A stretch of DNA of 64,000 bases from an uncultured Methanoregula sp. (GCF_963678795.1 NZ_OY787452.1:868001-932000), one strand, 5' to 3'; counted from the first letter of the stretch, positions 45,627 through 54,217 are shown. Numbers and translations: made by a program. The notes: generated from the sequence alone by a model not told the origin.

Positions 45627-47561
45627 ATGCTCCAGAAGATGGAACGCATCCAGGTTATCGGGCCAAAAAAAGATCTGGGACAGGTAGTTGACACGCTGTA
45701 CCGGGCCGGCACCATACACCTGGAAGATGCACCGGCACTCATCCCGCACGAAGAGATCTTCCTTGGCCGCCTCAAGCAGGACGAGACCGAGGACATCGCC
45801 GGCGTCATTGGCAGGATCAGCGCGATCTTCTCCACCCTGCCCGTTATCGGGGATGACCCGGTCCTCCAGGAGCAGTTCCGCGCTTCCCTCGGGAGTATGA
45901 CCCACACCGGCCTTGTTGCACGGGCACGGGCGATCATCCGCACGCTTGAGACAACAACCCGGGACCTTTCGGCAAAGAAAGCCGAGCTCTCCCTCTCGAT
46001 CACAACATTGAACCGGTATGTAAAAGTCCTCGATATCATCCAGCCGGTGGAACGGGAACTGCCTGACCTCGATGGGTTCGAAGTCACGATCCTCCTCATC
46101 CAGGAAGAGCACCGTGACGTCATCGATCTGATCAGGAAAGAGATTGGAACGATTACCGGTGACCGGTTCGAGATGACCGCAACTACGGTCGATGCCGACA
46201 CCTTCGCCGCCATCATGGTGTTCCCGAAGAGATTCTCCGAGCAGGTCCATTCATTCATTTATTCCGTAAACGTGAACGAGGTACGGCTTCCGAAGGATTA
46301 TACCGGCAAGCCATTCTACGAGATGTATGCTCTCCTTGAGGAGAGGAAGGCCCGGGCACAGGAAGAGATTGTCAGCATCGATAAGGAACTCCTCACTCTT
46401 TCGAACACCTGGTACCAGGAACTCGTTGTCTTACAAAAGCGGCTCGAGGATATCCACGGGGAACTGGGCGCATACCGGAACTTCGGGTTATCGGAATACA
46501 CGTTCGTCATCATGGGCTGGATCCCGAAAAAATATCTCAAAGGAACCCGGCAGGCCGTAAAGGACGCTTTCGGGGAGCGGGTTGTTATCCAGATACTGCC
46601 GGTTACGGAAAAGGATATGGAGGAGGCCCCGGTCTTTTACGACAACCCCTGGTGGGTGAAGCCGTTTGAGTTCATCATGCAGCTCGTCTCCCCGCCGCGG
46701 TACCGGGAGGTCGACCCGTCCCCGATCCTCGCCATCTTCTTCCCGCTCTTCTTCGGGATTATGGTAGGCGACATCGGGTACGGCCTTCTCATCCTTGCTT
46801 TCGGGCTCGTTATCCGCTACCGGTACAAGGCAATCGCGTTTGCCAAGAACCTTGCCGATATCCTGATCATCTCTTCGATCCCGACGATCTTCTTCGGATA
46901 TTTATTCGGCGAGTTCTTCGGGGACCTGGGAGAGACGATGGGCTGGATTCACCCGGTGAACTTCCTTGGCATCACGTGGAACCGCGTGGATGCGATGATC
47001 CCGATGCTCATATTCGCCATCGCGATCGGGGTCCTCCATGTCTTCCTCGGCCTCATCATCGGGATACGGAACGCGCTGATCTTAAAGAAGAAGAAGCACC
47101 TGCTCGAGAAGACGGGGATGCTCCTTGTGATCACCGGGATCCTCGTCCTTGTCGGGGTGCTTGCCGGGGTTGTTCCCGAGGTTGCGATCTACCCCGTGGT
47201 GGTCATCATGGTTGTCGGGCTGCCGATGATCCTGCTGGGTGCCGGGGTGTTCGGAACGATCGAAGTGATGAGCACGGTAGGGAACATCCTGTCATATGCC
47301 CGGCTGATGGCGATCGGCATGGCCTCGGTGATCCTCGCTATGGTAGCCAACCGGCTTGGCGGGGCATTCGAGATTGCCATCATCGGGATCATCGTCGCCG
47401 TCCTGCTGCATGCCCTCAATCTCGTCCTTGCCATGTTCTCCCCCTCGATCCACTCGGTGCGTCTCCACCTCGTCGAGTTCTTCTCGAAGTTCTACGAGGG
47501 GGGTGGCATGGCGTATCACCCGTTCAAGCGTGAGGCAGAGACGAAGGGGCCGGGGCAGTGA
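45627..47561 (+). CDS. atpI: A-type ATP synthase subunit I (a-subunit)
   Basis: 644 residues. The N-terminal half (about 1-340) is the cytosolic dumbbell with two coiled-coil arms (MERIQVIGPKKDL start). The C-terminal half contains about eight membrane helices starting with IFFPLFFGIMVGDIGYGLL. GNILSYARLMAIGMASVILA has the conserved arginine needed for ion passage. No proteolipid gene follows; the next 1.4 kb is a repeat array with an insertion sequence. Confidence 0.95.
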   Translation: MLQKMERIQVIGPKKDLGQVVDTLYRAGTIHLEDAPALIPHEEIFLGRLKQDETEDIAGVIGRISAIFSTLPVIGDDPVLQEQFRASLGSMTHTGLVARARAIIRTLETTTRDLSAKKAELSLSITTLNRYVKVLDIIQPVERELPDLDGFEVTILLIQEEHRDVIDLIRKEIGTITGDRFEMTATTVDADTFAAIMVFPKRFSEQVHSFIYSVNVNEVRLPKDYTGKPFYEMYALLEERKARAQEEIVSIDKELLTLSNTWYQELVVLQKRLEDIHGELGAYRNFGLSEYTFVIMGWIPKKYLKGTRQAVKDAFGERVVIQILPVTEKDMEEAPVFYDNPWWVKPFEFIMQLVSPPRYREVDPSPILAIFFPLFFGIMVGDIGYGLLILAFGLVIRYRYKAIAFAKNLADILIISSIPTIFFGYLFGEFFGDLGETMGWIHPVNFLGITWNRVDAMIPMLIFAIAIGVLHVFLGLIIGIRNALILKKKKHLLEKTGMLLVITGILVLVGVLAGVVPEVAIYPVVVIMVVGLPMILLGAGVFGTIEVMSTVGNILSYARLMAIGMASVILAMVANRLGGAFEIAIIGIIVAVLLHALNLVLAMFSPSIHSVRLHLVEFFSKFYEGGGMAYHPFKREAETKGPGQ

Positions 47562-47669
47562 GGCCGGTTCACTGTTTTTAATTCAGGGTCCGGTTGAAAT
47601 TTTAGCATCAAGGTTTGATTGATCCGGATCGGTTTTTCAATCGGGATCATGATCGCGATTGAAATTTTA

Positions 47670-48675
47670 TGCTCTGTAGAAATCATTTTCTTGATAATGA
47701 AAAAGAGTCAAAATCGACCGAAAGATCTAAGGTACGGTGTCTCCTCATATTGTTATGTTCAGTAACGATAAGGAGACAATAAAGAAATCGTCAGGCCGGT
47801 TTATCCGTTTTATCAAACATGCATTTTCAATAGTACAATCTTCCAGGATTTCCCCGTATTCCTGCAAATATTCGAGGAGAGATTACACCCAGCATCAACT
47901 TCTGACGTTACTTCTCTTCAAAGAATACCGGAAAGAAGATTATCGTACAGTCATATGGAACCTCGAAGAGATGGATCGTATCCGAGCAGTACTCGGGCTT
48001 ACAACTATCCCTCACTTCACAACGCTCCAAAAATTTCTCTGTCGTATCAAATCCTTGTACTTCGATCTTCTCTTCAAAAATACTCTGAAATTATTCTACT
48101 CAGAGGACGGTACAATCTCTATCACAGCCATCGATTCGTCCGGGTTCACCAGCGGATATTCCAGTCACTATTACTCCGTAAGAACCGGAAAAATCCGGAA
48201 ACATTTCCTAAAAACTTCGATTGCTGTCGATACTGATCAGCAGGTAATTACTGGATTCACGATATCGAAAAGCCGGGTCCACGATTCTCAACATGCTTTC
48301 ATTCTTCTCAAGAGATGCCACAAATCTCGGAGATCGGAGTGTTATCTCATGGACAGAGGATACGATTCTGAAAAAATGCACCGAATGATCCGGGAATCTC
48401 TGAATGCTGATTCGGTTATTCCTACCAGAATCTGGAAAAATACCGAACATGTCTGGGGAAAATATCGTAAAGAAATGACCGACAATTTTGATTCAACCCG
48501 TTACCGAAAACGGTTCCTGGTTGAAACCAAGTTCTCGGTTCTCAAACGAAGGTTCGGGGCTGACCTGAAATCTCGATTATTTCAGATTCAGAAGAAGGAA
48601 ATCTCTTGCAAAATCATTCTCGCTAACCTTGACAGGTTCATACAATTTGTTTGGATTGAGGTTTTCTACAGAGCA
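47670..48675 (+). mobile_element. IS5-family-like insertion sequence (ISH1-type), 1006 bp
   Basis: Perfect 13-bp terminal inverted repeats TGCTCTGTAGAAA (47670-47682) and TTTCTACAGAGCA (48663-48675), flanked by the 8-bp direct repeat AAATTTTA (47662-47669 and 48676-48683). One transposase ORF fills the element. An 8-bp target duplication and this size are typical of the ISH1 group of IS5. Both ends and the ORF are intact, so insertion may be recent. Confidence 0.88.
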
Positions 48676-48684
48676 AAATTTTAA
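47755..48684 (+). CDS. DDE transposase of the insertion sequence
   Basis: 309 residues. Catalytic triad candidates: Asp in ITAIDSSGF (about residue 126), Asp in [13 protein letters not shown] (about 200) and Glu in [16 protein letters not shown] (about 263), the last being the Y-x-x-x-R..E-x-x-F/x-x-x-K-R arrangement of IS4/IS5-like enzymes. The ORF runs through the right inverted repeat, and the TAA stop lies at 48682-48684: its first two bases are the end of the target duplication. Codon use is more AT-rich than in the host genes. Confidence 0.87.
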   Translation: MFSNDKETIKKSSGRFIRFIKHAFSIVQSSRISPYSCKYSRRDYTQHQLLTLLLFKEYRKEDYRTVIWNLEEMDRIRAVLGLTTIPHFTTLQKFLCRIKSLYFDLLFKNTLKLFYSEDGTISITAIDSSGFTSGYSSHYYSVRTGKIRKHFLKTSIAVDTDQQVITGFTISKSRVHDSQHAFILLKRCHKSRRSECYLMDRGYDSEKMHRMIRESLNADSVIPTRIWKNTEHVWGKYRKEMTDNFDSTRYRKRFLVETKFSVLKRRFGADLKSRLFQIQKKEISCKIILANLDRFIQFVWIEVFYRAKF

Positions 48685-49159
48685 CATCAAAGCTTGATTG
48701 AAAAATAAAAATCAAAGTCTGCCTGAAAATTTTCAATCAAGGTACGGTTGCGAAAAGTTAACCACTTGTGCATAAGATTAATTTGCGAGTCCACGACGAA
48801 GACGGGATCGCGGATACTGTTTTTCAACCAAGGTTTGCCCGGAATTTTTCAATCAAGATCCGGTTGAAAAAATAAAATCAAAGTCCGGTTGAAAATTTCA
48901 AATCAAGGTTTGATTGATCTGCGAGCGGTTTTCAATCGCGATCGGGATCGCGGTGAATAATTTTCAATCAAGGTACGGTTGAAAACAGGCAGGGAAACAC
49001 TGAGTGAACAAGCGGTGCAAGTGTAGTGTGACCGGGTCTGGTGACGGGGTCTCTATAAATAGAAAGGTATTAGCGGATGGTCAGAGATAGAGAAGAATCA
49101 CGGGATGGTTCGACTGGATAAGAAGGCATTGAGCGAGAAAAGAATCCAAATCTTTTTGT

Positions 49160-49329
49160 CCCCCTCCCCCCACTCGCCGAACGGCACCCCGCATCGTCGC
49201 GAAGGTTGATGCGCTGATGGCGTTGTGCGATGCCCTTGAATCGCTCCTGAAAGAGAGGGCGGGTTGCAGGGGCGGCTCGCAAATTCCCTTGTAAAAGCGT
49301 TGCAGCCTGATTTTCACACCCCCATCTAG
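49160..49329 (+). pseudogene. Remnant of a type I restriction specificity subunit (HsdS) C-terminus, copy 1
   Basis: Read in three frames the sequence gives LPPLAERH, then IVAKVDALMALCDALESLLK, then QGRLANSLVKALQPDF with a stop at 49327. This is the typical HsdS C-terminal end. Two small indels separate the parts: two extra bases near 49188 and one missing base near 49265. No upstream HsdS sequence remains. Confidence 0.7.
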
Positions 49330-49364
49330 GAAAAACCAGAAGCATTTTCATAGCAGCAACATGA

Positions 49365-49376
49365 CTATTTAAATAG
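49365..49376 (+). promoter_or_regulatory. TATA-like palindrome before the DUF4268 gene
   Basis: CTATTTAAATAG, a perfect 12-base palindrome only about 15 bases before the ATG at 49385; closer than usual for a leaderless archaeal start. Confidence 0.35.
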
Positions 49377-49384
49377 GGTTGTTC

Positions 49385-50475
49385 ATGCTTTTTACCTATG
49401 ATAAAGATAAAAAAGCGATTTCTACGTGTAAGGAAACAACAATAAAAAGTCACAATATTCTCGAACGTAGGGACTTGGAAAAATGGATTGAGGAACATCC
49501 GGAATTATTAGGCGAAGAATTACTGGTTTTAACAACAGAATACGACAAATTCGACAAGACAAACGAAAGGCTGGACCTGCTGGCGTTGGACAAGGTGGGG
49601 GCTCTTGCCATTATCGAATTGAAAAGAGATGACAGTGGGAAAATGTCGATCTCCAGGCCCTCAAATATGCAGCCTATTGTTCTACAATGACCCTTGATCA
49701 GGTGATTGATCTCCATCATGACTATTGTTTGAAAAAGAGATTGAACCATAACCGCGAGGACATTCAGAAGAAAATCATCGAATTTATCGATAGTGCTGAA
49801 TCCAAGAAAATTAATGAGAGACAACGAATTTTCATCGTAGCAAAAGAATTCAGGCAGGAAGTGACTGCTTCAGTTCTCTGGCTGAGATCTTTTGGAGTTG
49901 ACATTACCTGTGTCAAATTGACTCCCTATCTGCTGATTGATTCAACGATAGCCTTTGAATCCCATATTCTCATTCCATTACCTGAAGCAAAAGATTTCAT
50001 CATTCAATCTGAACAAAAAGAGAAAATCGAGCATGAACTCACCGCGTGGCAGAAAGAATACCTCGATTTCTGGAATGACCTGATTAAGAAAATGAATACT
50101 GTTTTACCACTATACTATGGATCACCTACACCTCGCTCGTACTATCAGATTCGTACGAAAGTACCCTTTATCCATTTCGAATGGGGATTCCATGGGAGAT
50201 CAAGAAATAGTTTCGGGGTTGAACTTCATTTTGAAAGTGATAAACCGAAAGTGAATAGCAGTGCTATAGCAAAATTGGAAGACCTGCAAAAGATTCTCGA
50301 ACAAAAAACAAATGAAAAGCTGATCATTCAGAACCCATGGGGAACAAAATGGGCAAGGATCTATATTGAGAGAAATGATGGCACGATGTCTGATGAATTG
50401 AAAAATTGGGCAGTTCAAAAGATGAAGATCTTTTACGATACAATACAGCCGGAATTGGAAAAATTATCTCATTAA
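49385..50475 (+). pseudogene. DUF4268-type nuclease-like protein, interrupted by a frameshift
   Basis: About 363 codons in two frames. The first part (to 49690) holds LERRDLEKWIEEHPELLGEE, then RLDLLALDKVGALAIIELKRD, a PD-(D/E)xK-like core (Asp and E-x-K). At 49640-49643 a run of four A needs a fifth to continue in the frame VDLQALKYAAYCSTMTLDQ, which runs to 50475 and contains the DUF4268 C-terminal domain (YYQIRTKVPFIHFEWGFHG). So a one-base deletion disrupts the gene, unless it is an assembly error or programmed slippage. Related proteins are accessory nucleases near restriction systems. AT-rich compared with neighbours, suggesting transfer. Confidence 0.75.
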
Positions 50476-50523
50476 TTTTATCCTTATCTATTGCAAGATT
50501 CTTCGAAATTATTACAGATATTG

Positions 50524-50648
50524 CCCCCACTCTTGCGATTCACTGTCGTATCGTTGCCTCGCAGCCGGGTATTATGCGATCTCCTGAATGAGCGGTGGGT
50601 GTGCAGGAGCGGCTGGCGGGGGCCGTGGTGAAGCAGGTGGCGGGATGA
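50524..50648 (+). pseudogene. Remnant of an HsdS C-terminus, copy 2
   Basis: PTLAIHCRIVA (50524-50559), resembling PPLAEQHRIVA, and then GVQERLAGAVVKQVAG with a stop at 50646-50648. The middle, where the coiled-coil part should be, is deleted or mutated. It follows the DUF4268 gene, which therefore sits between two HsdS tails. Confidence 0.55.
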
Positions 50649-50732
50649 GAGAGAGGAAAATCGTCAAAAGGCACTTTTCTCAAATTATTAAAAACCCGGA
50701 AATCTCGCAGAAATGCAAGCCGCCCGATTTTT

Positions 50733-50762
50733 GATCGTTTTGCTGACGCCAACAAAACGATC
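50733..50762. repeat. 10-bp inverted repeat upstream of the RhuM promoter
   Basis: GATCGTTTTG (50733-50742) and CAAAACGATC (50753-50762), loop CTGACGCCAA. It ends 30 bases before the TATA box; operator or upstream terminator. Confidence 0.4.
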
Positions 50763-50792
50763 CCGCAGATATTTTCACCCCACGGTAATACA

Positions 50793-50802
50793 CTATAAAA
50801 GG
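50793..50802 (+). promoter_or_regulatory. TATA box of rhuM
   Basis: CTATAAAAGG, a near-consensus archaeal TATA box; expected start near 50822, followed by GTGGTGAACCC as SD before the TTG at 50854. Confidence 0.55.
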
Positions 50803-50853
50803 CCAAACATCCGGTTATGACTAAGTAAACAATGGTGCGATCGTGGTGAACCC

Positions 50854-51894
50854 TTGAGCGATAATCCAGTTCCGGAACCGGCGACTCGTTCCCGGATCCT
50901 TTTCTACCAGTCCGAAGACGGGACAAGCCGTATTGAGGTGCAGCTCGAAGAAGGAACCGTCTGGCTTACGCAGGCACTCATCGCAGAACTCTACCAGACA
51001 ACCAAGCAGAATGTCAGCCTCCATATCAGGAATATTATCAATGACAGGGAACTGGCGGAGGGATCAGTTGTCAAGGAATACTTGACAACTGCAGCCGATG
51101 GGAAGAATTACCGGACACTGTACTACAACCTCGACATGATCCTTGCCATAGGTTACCGGGTCCGTTCCCACAGGGGCACGCAGTTCCGCAGATGGGCAAC
51201 CGAGCGGCTGAGCGAATACCTCATCAAAGGATTTGTACTTGATGACGAGCGGCTCAGGGAAGGAAAGAGCATAGGTGCCGATTACTTCGACGAACTCCTC
51301 GAGCGCATCCGCGATATCCGGGCATCCGAGAAGCGGTTCTACCAGAAGATCAAGGAGATCTACACGCTCGCGATCGATTACGACCCGCATGCGGAGGCAA
51401 CGCTTGAATTTTTCAGGATCGTGCAGAACAAGCTGCATTGGGCAATCACCGGCCACACTGCTGCTGAGATCATCGCAGAACGGGCTGATGCATCCAAACC
51501 GAATATGGGGCTCACGAGCTGGAAAGGTACCAAAGTGAGAAAAGGGGATGTCACCGTTGCGAAGAACTATCTTAACGAGGCCGAGATCAGGAGCCTGAAC
51601 CGGATCATTACCATGTATCTCGACTATGCCGAGATGCAGGCCCAGCGGAAACAACCGGTACACATGAAGGAATGGAGAGAGAAACTCGACGGCTTCCTCA
51701 TGTTCAACGAGCAGGAGATCCTCACGGATTCCGGGAAAGTCTCTATGGAGATTGCCCAGCGTCTCGCAATCGATGAATATGAAAAATTTTCCCAGCGCCG
51801 GCTCACGGGAGATACAATTGTTTCAGATATGGAATTTGAGACTATCGCGAAAAAGATTGGACAACAGAAACGTGAAGACCGGAATAATCCGTGA
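50854..51894 (+). CDS. rhuM: RhuM-family protein
   Basis: 346 residues from a TTG with GGTGA upstream. The RhuM/virulence-like domain fills residues 14-330: FYQSEDGTSRIEVQLEEGTV, WLTQALIAELYQTTKQNVS (a DNA-binding-like helical part), YYNLDMILAIGYRVRSHRG and FRRWATERLSEYLIKGF are all diagnostic. Family members occur next to type I restriction genes and in mobile islands; the biochemical role is unknown. The HsdS remnants just upstream fit that association. The gene itself is intact. Confidence 0.88.
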   Translation: MSDNPVPEPATRSRILFYQSEDGTSRIEVQLEEGTVWLTQALIAELYQTTKQNVSLHIRNIINDRELAEGSVVKEYLTTAADGKNYRTLYYNLDMILAIGYRVRSHRGTQFRRWATERLSEYLIKGFVLDDERLREGKSIGADYFDELLERIRDIRASEKRFYQKIKEIYTLAIDYDPHAEATLEFFRIVQNKLHWAITGHTAAEIIAERADASKPNMGLTSWKGTKVRKGDVTVAKNYLNEAEIRSLNRIITMYLDYAEMQAQRKQPVHMKEWREKLDGFLMFNEQEILTDSGKVSMEIAQRLAIDEYEKFSQRRLTGDTIVSDMEFETIAKKIGQQKREDRNNP

Positions 51895-52207
51895 TTGAAC
51901 AGTTTTTTTTTATCTTTTTCCCAGTATCAGCAGATGATCCCCAGTAAAATGGATATTTCATCACCCATTCCTCTAACCTCCGCCATCTTATATATTTATA
52001 TTAATATATGCCATTTTCAGAATAATCACAATGCACCCGGTTCACGGTAAAAACCAGGGAAGCATTGTGGGATGTATCGCACAAACAGACTATCCCGGAC
52101 GCGGAATCTTTGGGATGTGATTGCACAGGCAGCTTCCTGCCGGAAAAAGAGAGCAGGAACGCTGCCTGGGTAAAAGAACCGTTGTCGGAGAGAATTTGTA
52201 TGAGATC
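51895..52207. other. Intergenic region with promoter and a leaderless mini-ORF
   Basis: T-rich terminator for rhuM (51901-51920), then a TATA box (next entry). An ATG at 52031 opens 29 codons ending with TGA at 52118-52120, about 35 bases downstream of the TATA centre. The frame of the next gene is the same and continues after this TGA. The mini-ORF has no recognisable similarity. Confidence 0.4.
51988..52000 (+). promoter_or_regulatory. TATA box
   Basis: TTATATATTTATA within a longer AT stretch (to 52009), expected to serve the transcript of the following gene. Confidence 0.5.
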
Positions 52208-52777
52208 ATGTCTCCAGAATGTAACATTACCGGATCCGCCGGATCGGCAGAACGCCCGACCCCGGCCGGAAGCGGGAGAGTGAATCCCGCACAAGGAACC
52301 GCGATTGAACACCAGATCCCCGTAACGGAATGCCCGGTATGCGACCCGTGTGCCATTCCCCATTATGACCCTGGGAGCGGACTCTCGCTCATTCTCAACA
52401 ATGGCGAAGGTTCCGGGGAACAAAAGAGGTACAGCCGGAGCAACCCGCTCGTGTACGAGGCGATACGGGTCCTCAAAGCTCATGGGTACCTTCCCGTCAG
52501 GATCACCGAATCAGCCCTGCCCATTCACCTGATCGGGCTTAAGAAAGCCCGGTCGCTCCTGATCCATGTCATCCGCTCCCGCAGGCCGGTACCGAGTGCC
52601 GCCGTGCTCCATTCCCTCTTTCTTTCGGAAGTCGGGATCCTCTGCCGGCTGGCGGGAGCAATCCCGTACCAGATCATGATCTGGGTCTACTCCCCGGCCT
52701 GCAGCTGGCTCTATTACCTCGTGTACCCGGGCGGTCTGCGCCGGGACCTGGATTTCCCGGCATCTCTCGACAAATAA
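52208..52777 (+). CDS. Hypothetical protein, C-terminal half possibly endonuclease-fold
   Basis: 189 residues from the ATG at 52208; a TTG at 52121 is an alternative. The first 85 residues are low in structure and contain TECPVCDPCAIPH, a possible small metal site. Residues 88-180 look conserved: VYEAIRVLKAHGYLPVRITE, PIHLIGLKKARSLLIHVIRS and MIWVYSPACSWLYYLVYPGG follow the alpha-beta-beta-beta-alpha order of small Holliday-junction-resolvase-like proteins in methanogens, though the usual Asp and E-x-K residues are replaced. Function unknown. Confidence 0.55.
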   Translation: MSPECNITGSAGSAERPTPAGSGRVNPAQGTAIEHQIPVTECPVCDPCAIPHYDPGSGLSLILNNGEGSGEQKRYSRSNPLVYEAIRVLKAHGYLPVRITESALPIHLIGLKKARSLLIHVIRSRRPVPSAAVLHSLFLSEVGILCRLAGAIPYQIMIWVYSPACSWLYYLVYPGGLRRDLDFPASLDK

Positions 52778-52979
52778 CCCTCTTTTTTCCCGGATCGGTG
52801 CCAATCCGCGCCGGAGCCTTCAGATTTGCTAAACCGCCATGAAGGTGCCCCGGATTGCACCCCTGCGAATTATCCGTTATATCCCGGCTGCCAAATGGTG
52901 TTATGTCAAAGGGCGCCCCGCGACAAACCACCGGGAAGTTCGGAGAACTTCCTGACAAACCAAAAAGGAGAGAGCAGAA

Positions 52980-53483
52980 ATGGCAGACTTTACGACAAGC
53001 AACACCACGAAGAGCGCGGTCCGCAAAATCGCAACCCCGCTCGCAGACGTGACTGCCTTCGACAACCTTGTCCAGGGCGTCATCACGAACAACCCCTTCC
53101 AGTGTGTTTCCTACAATGCACAGGGAGTGAACCACCCGCCGGTAGAGCGGAGCAGGCAGGGATACACCGCACGGGTCTTCTACCAGGACGTATCGGCGAA
53201 AACCATCGCCCTCATAACCGTCCGGGCACCCACCATCGCGGCCTTCACCGGTGTCGCCAACCACATCGTTGCAGACACGGAGATCGCAACAGCGCTCGGC
53301 GGGACACCGGTCCGGGACCTCGACAACGAGAAGTTCACTGCCACCCTCCGGTGCCACGATGCCAACGGCGAGATCTACTTCGTCAACTTCAGCCGTGAGC
53401 AGGTGACCCTCACCTCGTTCTCGGACGATACGATCCGGAGCAGGGTCGAGACCTGGGCAGACACCATACCGGCCCTTGCGTGA
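52980..53483 (+). CDS. Unknown conserved-looking protein, probably highly expressed
   Basis: 167 residues with a strong SD (AAGGAGAG). No signal peptide or membrane helix. The sequence alternates short strands and helices: residues 10-45 have AVRKIATPLADVTAFDNLVQ, the centre YTARVFYQDVSAKTIALITV, and the C-terminus ATLRCHDANGEIYFVNFSRE, then VETWADTIPALA. The composition and the good codon use suggest a structural or abundant protein. I do not recognise the family; a virion- or tail-like structural role is a guess from its style only. Followed ten bases later by a one-helix membrane peptide. Confidence 0.65.
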   Translation: MADFTTSNTTKSAVRKIATPLADVTAFDNLVQGVITNNPFQCVSYNAQGVNHPPVERSRQGYTARVFYQDVSAKTIALITVRAPTIAAFTGVANHIVADTEIATALGGTPVRDLDNEKFTATLRCHDANGEIYFVNFSREQVTLTSFSDDTIRSRVETWADTIPALA

Positions 53484-53493
53484 GGTGATCCTC

Positions 53494-53628
53494 ATGGACA
53501 ATGAACTCATCATCACCGGAGCATTCCTCGGTGCAGGGCTGCTCGCCTACGTGGTAATCCCCGGCCTCCTCGTCATCTGGGACCGGGTCCTCGATTACAT
53601 AGGAAGCAGCGGGAACACCCCGAAGTAA
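53494..53628 (+). CDS. 44-residue single-pass membrane peptide
   Basis: The ATG follows GTGAGGTGATCCTC, which contains a perfect SD (AGGTGATCC). The peptide has a short acidic start (MDNEL), one helix of about 24 residues (IITGAFLGAGLLAYVVIPGL, continuing LVIW) and a tail DRVLDYIGSSGNTPK. It is shorter than the usual detection limit, but SD, spacing and the terminator after it all argue for a real gene in an operon with the preceding unknown protein. Confidence 0.65.
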   Translation: MDNELIITGAFLGAGLLAYVVIPGLLVIWDRVLDYIGSSGNTPK

Positions 53629-53647
53629 CGCAGGAAGAACAAACGGG

Positions 53648-53677
53648 GCGGGGGAATTCCCCCGCTCTACTTTTTTT
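53648..53677 (+). terminator. Hairpin-type terminator after the unknown two-gene unit
   Basis: GCGGGGG and CCCCCGC form a 7-bp stem around AATT, followed by CTCTAC and seven T. Confidence 0.65.
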
Positions 53678-53939
53678 GATCGAGAAAACTTGTTTTGTAA
53701 AAACCTGATTCGGCTGATAGAATAGCCCCCATCTTGCGCCACCTGTCCCCCGTTGGGGGACGGGGGGACGATAACTCTCAATTGAATAATTCACTCATAT
53801 CATCGCTATACTCCGGTAATACAGAGGCGTCGCTATCGGGGGATGCCCACGCGGCGGGGGCAAAGCCCCCCAAAGCGTCACAAAGAGAACCAGATGATGT
53901 CTTCAGGAGTAAAATTTCGATCGATATCCCGGGCCGGCC

Positions 53940-54215
53940 CTACAACCGGAACCCCGGGATCCGGTCGAACAGTTTCTGGTACAGCTCGGTAAAGAGTGCG
54001 ATATAATCACGGGCATGTTCGGTCGCAACATAGGAATTCCTCTCCCCGTCTTTTATCAGGGAAAGATATCCTTTCCTGCAGAGGAACGCGATATACTCCT
54101 GCCCGGTCTTCGAATTGAGATCGCACCGTCCGATGATGGCCGTGAACGAGCGGGGTGATTTGCAGTATACGAGGATCTCCCAGTAAATCTCGTAGGGGGT
54201 CCGCCGTTCCGCCAT
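53940..54215 (-). CDS. Winged-helix DNA-binding protein (COG3432-like)
   Basis: 91 residues, one winged helix: YEIYWEILVYCKSPRSFTAI, CDLNSKTGQEYIAFLCRKGY (recognition helix) and LIKDGERNSYVATEHARDYI (wing), ending in FTELYQKLFDRIPGFRL. Typical of single-domain archaeal regulators. It starts two bases after the upstream membrane-protein gene ends, so the pair probably acts together. Bases 53679-53939 upstream on the plus strand hold no gene. Confidence 0.8.
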   Translation of the reverse strand: MAERRTPYEIYWEILVYCKSPRSFTAIIGRCDLNSKTGQEYIAFLCRKGYLSLIKDGERNSYVATEHARDYIALFTELYQKLFDRIPGFRL

Positions 54216-54217
54216 GG

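Larger units (their letters stand above)
47583..48990. repeat. Array of degenerate palindromic repeats, interrupted by an IS
   Basis: At least nine imperfect copies of a roughly 23-base unit beginning TTTTCAATCAAGGT and ending CGGTTGAAAA, with inverted arms TTTTCAA/TTGAAAA. Clear copies begin near 47603, 48686, 48709, 48737, 48824, 48849, 48876, 48900 and 48964. Variants have GATTGA in place of GGTTGA. Spacing is irregular (22-90 bases). The IS at 47670-48675 splits the array. Bases 48991-49159 contain no recognised feature. Confidence 0.6.

Noticed and set aside
47583..48990. CRISPR array
   Set aside because: Units are degenerate, irregularly spaced (22 to 90 bases) and partly adjacent with no uniform unique spacers; no cas gene in the window.
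52118..52120. TGA as selenocysteine codon
   Set aside because: No redox-type context and no selenocysteine-insertion structure seen; the sequence before it does not look conserved.
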